Translations under genes and position numbers: made by a program | The notes under the pieces: model-generated | Told to the model about the DNA's origin: nothing | Databases searched by the model: none | Seen by the model: only the letters and a program-made list of their open reading frames with translations | Part shown: piece after piece, positions 58,710-64,000 of the stretch | How positions within the stretch are numbered: the stretch's first letter is position 1 | Layout of the letters: each line of letters begins with the position of its first letter | NCBI GenBank assembly: GCA_038245725.1 | Contig: JBBRSD010000008.1 | Span: 1 to 64,000 of the forward strand | Reading direction: 5' to 3' | Length of the DNA stretch: 64,000 nt | From: JBBRSD01 sp038245725 | Lineage (GTDB): Bacteria > Actinomycetota > Coriobacteriia > Anaerosomatales > JAAXUF01

Positions 58710-59370
58710 GACCCTCGTGTACGCACGCGACCTGTCGAAGGACTACCTTGCGGGGGGTCAGGTGACTCACGCCCTGGCCGGCGCATCCTTCGAGCTGCGT
58801 ACCGGCGACCTCACTGCACTGACCGGACCGTCGGGCAGTGGCAAGACCACGCTGCTGCACCTCATCGCCGGACTCGACACCCCGAGCACGGGCGACATCG
58901 CGTGGCCGGGCATCGGACTGCGGGACAGCTTGCGTCCCTCGCACGTGACTATCGCGTTCCAGAGCCCCAGCCTCATCGCATCGCTCAGCGTCGCCGAGAA
59001 CGTCGCCCTTCCCCTGCTCCTTGCGGGTACCGCCGAGGACGAGGCCGACGCTGCTACCGCAACGATCCTTGAAGCGATGGACCTCGCCGATCTGGCGGCC
59101 AAGCTGCCCGAGGAACTGTCGGGCGGGCAGTCACAGAGAGTGGCGCTCGCACGAGCGCTTGTGATTCGGCCGGCACTGCTCCTTGCCGACGAGCCCACCG
59201 GCCAGCAAGACAGGGGCCACGCCGACAAGCTCCTCGACTTCCTCCTCTCATTCGCCGAGGAATGCGGAACCACGATTCTGGTGGCCACCCATGACCCCGC
59301 CGTCGCCGCCCGAATGACCCATTCCTGGGTGCTGACGGATGGCACCCTCACAACCGAAGGCAGCAGCTGA
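58702..59370 (+). CDS. ABC transporter ATP-binding protein 2 (MacB/LolD type)
   Basis: A 222-residue ATPase: ALTGPSGSGKTTLLHLIAGL, signature LPEELSGGQSQRVALARALV, LLLADEPTGQQDRGHADKLL and VATHDPAVAARM. It is clearly a paralogue of the preceding ATPase. It overlaps it by eight bases and the permease gene by one (TGATG). Two different ATPases with one permease would form a heterodimeric engine. Confidence 0.92.
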   Translation: MTKTLVYARDLSKDYLAGGQVTHALAGASFELRTGDLTALTGPSGSGKTTLLHLIAGLDTPSTGDIAWPGIGLRDSLRPSHVTIAFQSPSLIASLSVAENVALPLLLAGTAEDEADAATATILEAMDLADLAAKLPEELSGGQSQRVALARALVIRPALLLADEPTGQQDRGHADKLLDFLLSFAEECGTTILVATHDPAVAARMTHSWVLTDGTLTTEGSS

Positions 59371-62036
59371 TGCTCGCACTTCTCTGGATCGAAGGGCTCC
59401 TCCGACGCCGGTGGGTTCGGGTCGTCGGCATGACCGTGTGCGTCGCGCTGGCGGTCGCCCTGTTCGCTTCGCTGGGCGCGTTCATCACGACGAGCAACGT
59501 GAGCATGACGCAGCGTGCCATCACCGGCGTCCCAGTCGACTGGCAGGTGGAACTCAAGCCAGGCACCGAAGCGGGGACCGCGATCAAGACCATCTCTTCG
59601 GCCACCGGCGCGAAACTCGTTCGCGAGACAGGCTTTGCCGAGATCACCGCGTTCACCGCGAAGACAGGCGCGACGGTGCAGACCACCGGCGCCGGTAAAG
59701 CCCTCGGCCTGCCGGCCGATTACGCCAAGTCGTTCCCCGGTGAGGTGCGCTATCTCGCGGGCGCGCACGAGGGCGTGTTGTTAGCGCAACAGACGGCGGC
59801 CAACCTGCACGTCGGCGTCGGCGACACCATACAACTGAGTTCGCCCGGCGGCACCCTGACGTCCCTGGCCGTCGACGGCATCATCGACTTGCCGAACGCG
59901 GACTCGCTGTTCCAGATCGTCGGCGCTCCCCCCGGCGCCGGCGCGACAGCTCCGCCCGACAACGTGGTCGTACTTCCGCTCGACCAGTGGCACGCGCTCT
60001 TCGACGGCGTGGCAAGCTTTCGACCCGATGCGGTGCGGACCCAAGTGCATTTGAAGGTCGCTCAGGGACTCCCCACGAATCCCTCAGCGGCGTATAGCCA
60101 GATCGTAGCGCGCGCCCACAACCTTGAGGCAGGGCTCGCAGGCGCGGGGACCGTCGGCAACAACCTCGCTGCGACCCTCGACGCGGCGCGCAAGGACGCG
60201 GTCTACTCAGAGTTGCTGTTCCTGTTCCTAGGGCTGCCGGGCGTCGTGCTCGCCTGGCTGCTTGCGGCGAGTGCCGGAGCGTCTGGGCATGAACGCCGAC
60301 GCCGGGAGCAGGCACTCCTGCGTACCCGCGGAGCCTCGCCCGCCCGGATCGTCCGCCTCGCCGCCGCCGAGGCGGCCCTCGTCGGGCTTCTCGGCACAGC
60401 GATCGGTCTTGGAGCGGCGTATGTCGCCGACCGCTATGTGCTCGCAGGTGGGGCGATGGCAACCTCGGGCGCGATTGTCGCCTGGGCCGCGGCAGCAGCC
60501 GTTCTCGGCTTCGTCCTCGCCGCATCGTCGATCGTGTTTCCCGCGCAACGGGACGCGCGTCTGTTGACGGTACGGGCCGCGACCGCTGAGGTGGGATCGG
60601 TCACGAGCCCGCTTTGGCAGCGGCTCGGAGTCGACTTCGTCCTTCTCGCCGGGTCGGGGCTCATCTTCTGGCAGTCGATGAAGGATGCGTACCAGGTGGT
60701 TCTCGTTCCCGAGGGCGTACCGAGCATCTCCATCAACTACCTGACGCTTCTGGCGCCGATCATGTTCTGGATAGGAGCGGCGCTGCTCGCTTGGCGCGTC
60801 GGCGACCTGATGCTCGGGCGTGGCCGCAAGGCCATGTCCGTTGTCATGAAGCCGATCGCCGGACGCCTCTCCCGCGTCGTCACCGCCGGCATGTCGCGAC
60901 AGAGGCGCATGCTTGCTCGCAGCCTCGTTCTCACGGCGCTGGCGGTCTCGTTCGCCATCTCGGTGGCCGTCTTCAACACGACGTACGCCGCCCAGGCACG
61001 CGTCGATGCGGAGCTGTCCAACGGCGCCGATGTCTCGCTGACGTCGGGGAGCACCGGACTTCCGCCGTCGGCAGTCGCGAACGTTCGGGGAATTCCGGGC
61101 GTGCAGGAGGCGCAGCCGATGCAACACCGGCTCGGCTACGTGGGTAACGACCTGCAGGATCTCTACGGAATCGACCCCGCCGCCATCGGACGCGCGACGC
61201 CGATGTCGGACGCATACTTCCAGGGCGGTAGCGCAAGACAGATCCTCGACGCGCTCGCCGCGGCGCCGGATGGAATCCTCGTCTCGGACGAGACGGTGAA
61301 GGACTTCCAGCTCCAGCCGGGGGACACGGTCAAGATCCGGGTGCAGTTCGCGTCCGACCGCGCTTACCACGAGGTGCCGTTCCGCTATGTCGGTGTCGCG
61401 CGCGAATTCCCGACGGCACCTCACGACTCGTTCCTCGTCGCGAACGCAGCGTACATCTCAAAGATGACCGGCTCGCCTACGTTCGAGACGCTGCTGGTCA
61501 AGACAACTCCGTCCGCCTCGCCTGCCGGTGTCGCGACGGCCGCCCGCGGGCTCTTCGGCCCCGCTTCGGGCGTCAAGGTCACCGACGTGACCACCGAGCT
61601 GCGGGCGACCCTCTCGGGGCTGACCGCTATCGACCTCTCGGGGCTCACCAAACTCGAGCTCGTCTTCGCGGTGGTCATGGCAATCATGGCGTCGGGGCTG
61701 ATGCTGGTACTCGGATTCGCCGAGAGGCGCCGTTCGTTCGCAATCGCTCACGCGCTCGGTGCCACGACGCGCCAGCTCGCGGCCTTCGTGTGGAGCGAGG
61801 CAGCGTTCGTCACGCTCGGCGGAGCGGTTCTCGGCGTGCTGAGTGGATGGCTCGAGGCTGCCATGATCGTCAAGATCCTGACTGGTGTGTTCGATCCTCC
61901 CCCGGAGGCACTCTCGGTCCCATGGGTCTACCTGACCGGCGTCGCCGCTACGGTAGTTCTCTCGATAGTGGTGGCGGGAGCTGTCGCGATCAACGCTGCG
62001 CGCCGTCCAGCGCTGAGCGTCATCCGCGACTTGTAA
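59370..62036 (+). CDS. FtsX-type ABC transporter permease (duplicated module)
   Basis: An 888-residue permease. N-terminal TM followed by a large outer domain (about 45-275), then helices from about 285 on with ARIVRLAAAEAALVGLLGTA, a second helix and outer domain set (about 520-760), and a C-terminal FtsX domain with LGFAERRRSFAIAHALGATT (the coupling helix for the ATPase). Two modules fused in one chain match the two ATPases. Such systems export or extract peptides or lipids and often confer resistance to envelope-active antimicrobials. The upstream kinase supports that role. Confidence 0.9.
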   Translation: MLALLWIEGLLRRRWVRVVGMTVCVALAVALFASLGAFITTSNVSMTQRAITGVPVDWQVELKPGTEAGTAIKTISSATGAKLVRETGFAEITAFTAKTGATVQTTGAGKALGLPADYAKSFPGEVRYLAGAHEGVLLAQQTAANLHVGVGDTIQLSSPGGTLTSLAVDGIIDLPNADSLFQIVGAPPGAGATAPPDNVVVLPLDQWHALFDGVASFRPDAVRTQVHLKVAQGLPTNPSAAYSQIVARAHNLEAGLAGAGTVGNNLAATLDAARKDAVYSELLFLFLGLPGVVLAWLLAASAGASGHERRRREQALLRTRGASPARIVRLAAAEAALVGLLGTAIGLGAAYVADRYVLAGGAMATSGAIVAWAAAAAVLGFVLAASSIVFPAQRDARLLTVRAATAEVGSVTSPLWQRLGVDFVLLAGSGLIFWQSMKDAYQVVLVPEGVPSISINYLTLLAPIMFWIGAALLAWRVGDLMLGRGRKAMSVVMKPIAGRLSRVVTAGMSRQRRMLARSLVLTALAVSFAISVAVFNTTYAAQARVDAELSNGADVSLTSGSTGLPPSAVANVRGIPGVQEAQPMQHRLGYVGNDLQDLYGIDPAAIGRATPMSDAYFQGGSARQILDALAAAPDGILVSDETVKDFQLQPGDTVKIRVQFASDRAYHEVPFRYVGVAREFPTAPHDSFLVANAAYISKMTGSPTFETLLVKTTPSASPAGVATAARGLFGPASGVKVTDVTTELRATLSGLTAIDLSGLTKLELVFAVVMAIMASGLMLVLGFAERRRSFAIAHALGATTRQLAAFVWSEAAFVTLGGAVLGVLSGWLEAAMIVKILTGVFDPPPEALSVPWVYLTGVAATVVLSIVVAGAVAINAARRPALSVIRDL

Positions 62037-62050
62037 GAGAGCGTCACGTC

Positions 62051-62665
62051 TTACGCGCCCGGCGCGATCTTCACCTTGCGGCCGACGACCTCGACCCGGC
62101 CATCGGCGATCCAGCCGAGCACCTTCGGGTACAGGTGGTGCTCGACGGCGTGTATCTTGGCCGCGAGCGACTCGATCGTGTCGTCCTCGGCGATGCCGAC
62201 GGCTTCCTGCGCGATGATCGGGCCCTCGTCGAAGTGCTCGTTGGCGAGGTGTACGGTCACACCGGTCACTTTGACGCCGTAGTCCCACGCGTCCTTGATA
62301 CCGTTCGCGCCGGCGAAACTGGGCAGGAGCGCGGGGTGGATGTTGAGGACTCGGTTGGGGAACGCGTCGAGCACCTCTGTACCGAGCAGGCGCATGTAGC
62401 CCGCCATGACGACCCAGTCGACGCCGTGGTTGCGCAACACATCGCGGATCTCGGCGTTGCACGCGCTGGGCGTGCTGAAGCGCTCGCGGTCGATGAAGAC
62501 TGCGTCGATGCCGTGCTTGCGCGCACGCTCGAGACCGCGCGCCTCCTCGCGGCTGCTGATGACGACCGTGACCTGCGCGTCCAGATCGCCGGATTCGATC
62601 GCGTCGATGATCGACTGCAGGTTGGTGCCCGAGCCGCTGACAAGCACGCCGAGACGGACTGTCAC
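62051..62665 (-). CDS. purN: Phosphoribosylglycinamide formyltransferase
   Basis: A 204-residue enzyme that formylates GAR with 10-formyl-THF in purine synthesis: RLGVLVSGSGTNLQSIIDAI, VDWVVMAGYMRLLG, VLNIHPALLPSFAGANGIKD (active-site His in NIHPALLPSF), VTGVTVHLANEHFDEGPIIA. GTG 62665 overlaps the purM stop (GTGA), so it is coupled to it. It ends 15 bases from the convergent ABC permease. Confidence 0.96.
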   Translation of the reverse strand: MTVRLGVLVSGSGTNLQSIIDAIESGDLDAQVTVVISSREEARGLERARKHGIDAVFIDRERFSTPSACNAEIRDVLRNHGVDWVVMAGYMRLLGTEVLDAFPNRVLNIHPALLPSFAGANGIKDAWDYGVKVTGVTVHLANEHFDEGPIIAQEAVGIAEDDTIESLAAKIHAVEHHLYPKVLGWIADGRVEVVGRKVKIAPGA

Positions 62666-63720
62666 CGGTACGCCACCTTGCCCTCGCCCGCCACGATCTC
62701 GCCCACCTCGAAGACCTTCTCCCCGGCTGCACGCAGCGCGATAGCGGCCTCGGGCGCCGCCTTCGCGTCGAGCACGATCATGAGACCGAGGCCCATGTTG
62801 AACGTGCGGTACGCCTCGTCTTCGGGCAACCCGGCAGCTTCGACCGCGAGTTCGATGACACGCGGCACCGGCCAGCTGCCGCGCACCACGAGCGCGTCGC
62901 AACTCTCCGGCAGCACGCGATCGAGGTTCTCGGAGATGCCGCCGCCGGTGATGTGCGCGATCGCCTTCACCGGGATGCCAGCGGCGAGCAGTGCCTTCAC
63001 CGCTGCCGCGTAGATGCGCGTGGGAGTGAGCAGTGCGTCGCCGAGAGTCTGGCCGCCCAAGTCGGTTCTCGGCAAAGCGAGCTCGGCCTCGTGGCCGTCG
63101 ACAAGCGCACGACGCACGAGCGAGAAACCGTTGGAGTGCAGCCCGCTCGATGCCACGCCGAGAACGACGTCGCCCTCAGCGACCTGCGAGCCGTCGATCA
63201 TTTTCGGCCGGTCGACGACGCCCACGCAAAAGCCGGACAAGTCGTAGTCGCCCGGCTCCATCGAACCGGGATGCTCGGCCATCTCGCCGCCGATGAGAGC
63301 GCAACCGGCCTGGCGGCAGCCCTCGGCGATGCCGCCGACGACTGAGGCCACCAGCTCGCTGTCGAGCTTGCCGATCGCGATGTAATCGAGGAAGAAGAGC
63401 GGCTCGGCGCCGGTGACGATGATGTCGTTGGCGCACATCGCGACGAGGTCGATGCCCACCGTGTCGTGCTTGCCGAGCAGCTTTGCGAGCATGAGCTTCG
63501 TGCCAACGCCGTCGGTGCCGCTCACCATGACCGGCTCGTCCATCTCCTTGAAGGCCGCCGCCGAGAACAGCCCGCCGAAGCCGCCGATGTCTCCGATGAC
63601 CTCCGGCCGGTACGTCGAGCGCACGGCTTCGCGGATGCCGTCGACGGCGCGCCCGCCTTCGGCGGTGTCGACGCCGGCGTCGCGGTAGGTGATGGGAGTT
63701 CGATCGGTGGGATCTGGCAT
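62662..63720 (-). CDS. purM: Phosphoribosylformylglycinamidine cyclo-ligase
   Basis: A 352-residue AIR synthetase: PITYRDAGVDTAEGGRAVDG, VMVSGTDGVGTKLMLAKLLG, LVAMCANDIIVTGAEPLFFL, GGIAEGCRQAGCALIGGEMA, VASSGLHSNGFSLVRRALVD and AHITGGGISENLDRVLPESC. Full length. ATG 63720 follows GGAGGACGACC. First gene of a purM-purN pair. Confidence 0.97.
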   Translation of the reverse strand: MPDPTDRTPITYRDAGVDTAEGGRAVDGIREAVRSTYRPEVIGDIGGFGGLFSAAAFKEMDEPVMVSGTDGVGTKLMLAKLLGKHDTVGIDLVAMCANDIIVTGAEPLFFLDYIAIGKLDSELVASVVGGIAEGCRQAGCALIGGEMAEHPGSMEPGDYDLSGFCVGVVDRPKMIDGSQVAEGDVVLGVASSGLHSNGFSLVRRALVDGHEAELALPRTDLGGQTLGDALLTPTRIYAAAVKALLAAGIPVKAIAHITGGGISENLDRVLPESCDALVVRGSWPVPRVIELAVEAAGLPEDEAYRTFNMGLGLMIVLDAKAAPEAAIALRAAGEKVFEVGEIVAGEGKVAYR

Positions 63721-63810
63721 GGTCGTCCTCCGACTCGGGGAAGCGGCGTGGCTCACCGGCCGCCGCGCTGTGATTCTACCAGTGGTTCGGCCGAATGGTT
63801 TCTAAGAACG

Positions 63811-63832
63811 CTCTCATCGTCCTCTCATCGTC
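63811..63832 (+). promoter_or_regulatory. 11-bp direct repeat upstream of the last gene
   Basis: CTCTCATCGTC occurs twice in tandem. The CTCTCA start and 11-base spacing match the boxes at 55080 and 57246, so the gene at 63916 may belong to the same regulon. Confidence 0.5.
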
Positions 63833-63915
63833 GTACCTGCATCCTGTTCCTTGCTGCGGTCAGACGAACCCTCATGACTGCCACGACCGCAGCCACGACT
63901 TTTGGGAGACGACCC

Positions 63916-64000
63916 GTGCGACTGACCGCCCGCTTGTTCCTCACCGTGGCACTCACGACGGCGCTGATTCTGCCTGTCTCGCTGCCCGCGCTCGCCGCCC
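63916..64000 (+). CDS. Exported protein, N-terminus only (runs off the right edge)
   Basis: GTG 63916 follows GGGAGACGACCC, a good ribosome site. Only the first 28 residues are visible: VRLTARLFLTVALTTALILP and VSLPALAA, a clear signal peptide with the Ala-x-Ala cleavage site. An in-frame ATG at 63874 lacks such a site. The mature protein is outside the window. Confidence 0.65.
   Translation, partial: MRLTARLFLTVALTTALILPVSLPALAA

Overview
The window is high-GC DNA, densely coded on both strands. It looks like a chromosome segment of an environmental, probably monoderm, high-GC bacterium. Several families resemble those of Actinomycetota near the Coriobacteriia, but nothing here fixes the taxon. 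Evidence for a chromosome: four complete tRNA genes (Val-TAC, a Glu variant, Glu-TTC, Lys-TTT), three purine genes (purH, purM, purN) and three cyclic-di-GMP enzymes. Several frameshifted genes show that parts are decayed, or that the assembly carries indels.

Layout. 1-1440: small reverse-strand operon (DUF2892 membrane protein, NifX/NifB-type protein, frameshifted membrane protein) behind a promoter whose spacer holds a CsoR/CstR-like palindrome. 1436-3853: OmpR-type two-component system preceded by a small secreted protein. 3.9-5.7 kb: permease remnant, lone AbiEi-type gene, tRNA-Val and an odd tRNA-Glu. 5.7-18.7 kb: cell-envelope and polysaccharide region with an L,D-transpeptidase, a GH144-like glucanase, glycosyltransferases (one GT2-GT4 fusion), a hexapeptide acyltransferase, a flippase, and a coupled four-gene operon at 12.7-18.7 kb. 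Two GH16 enzymes flank it. 20.2-34.3 kb: disulfide oxidoreductase, then signalling genes: a diguanylate cyclase coupled to a cellulose-synthase-like GT2, a PAS-GGDEF protein, a GGDEF-EAL protein, a CheB-CheR-PAS fusion and a PAS-GAF-SpoIIE phosphatase.

34.4-47.2 kb is the most unusual part. It is a tandem array of at least four cassettes (about 2 kb each, apart from insertions), all bounded by copies of the 3' end of the tRNA-Glu gene that sits intact at 47151-47226. Each cassette has the same architecture: tRNA-derived core, a block with a 25-bp inverted repeat, a pair of 12-bp direct repeats exactly 130 bp from the core, cargo, a second pair of 12-bp repeats 180-192 bp before the next core. 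The cargo is toxin-antitoxin or abortive-infection genes: three AbiEi/AbiEii-type pairs and a Fic protein (with YegP-like and small membrane proteins). No intact integrase is present; only a tyrosine-recombinase fragment survives, joined to an IS110-family remnant. A 1311-bp IS3-family element interrupts the first cassette. Related terminal sequence sits beside tRNA-Val near 5.5 kb, next to the lone AbiEi gene, so a similar element probably used that tRNA too.

47.5-64 kb: secreted coiled-coil protein with YadA-head-like repeats, a secreted CxxCH protein, tRNA-Lys, an MscS channel, small secreted proteins, purH, a class IV aminotransferase, a second two-component system with a lipoprotein and a two-ATPase/FtsX-type ABC transporter, purN-purM, and the start of an exported protein. 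Matching 11-bp direct repeats before the regulator gene, the lipoprotein gene and the last gene suggest that the second response regulator controls all three.
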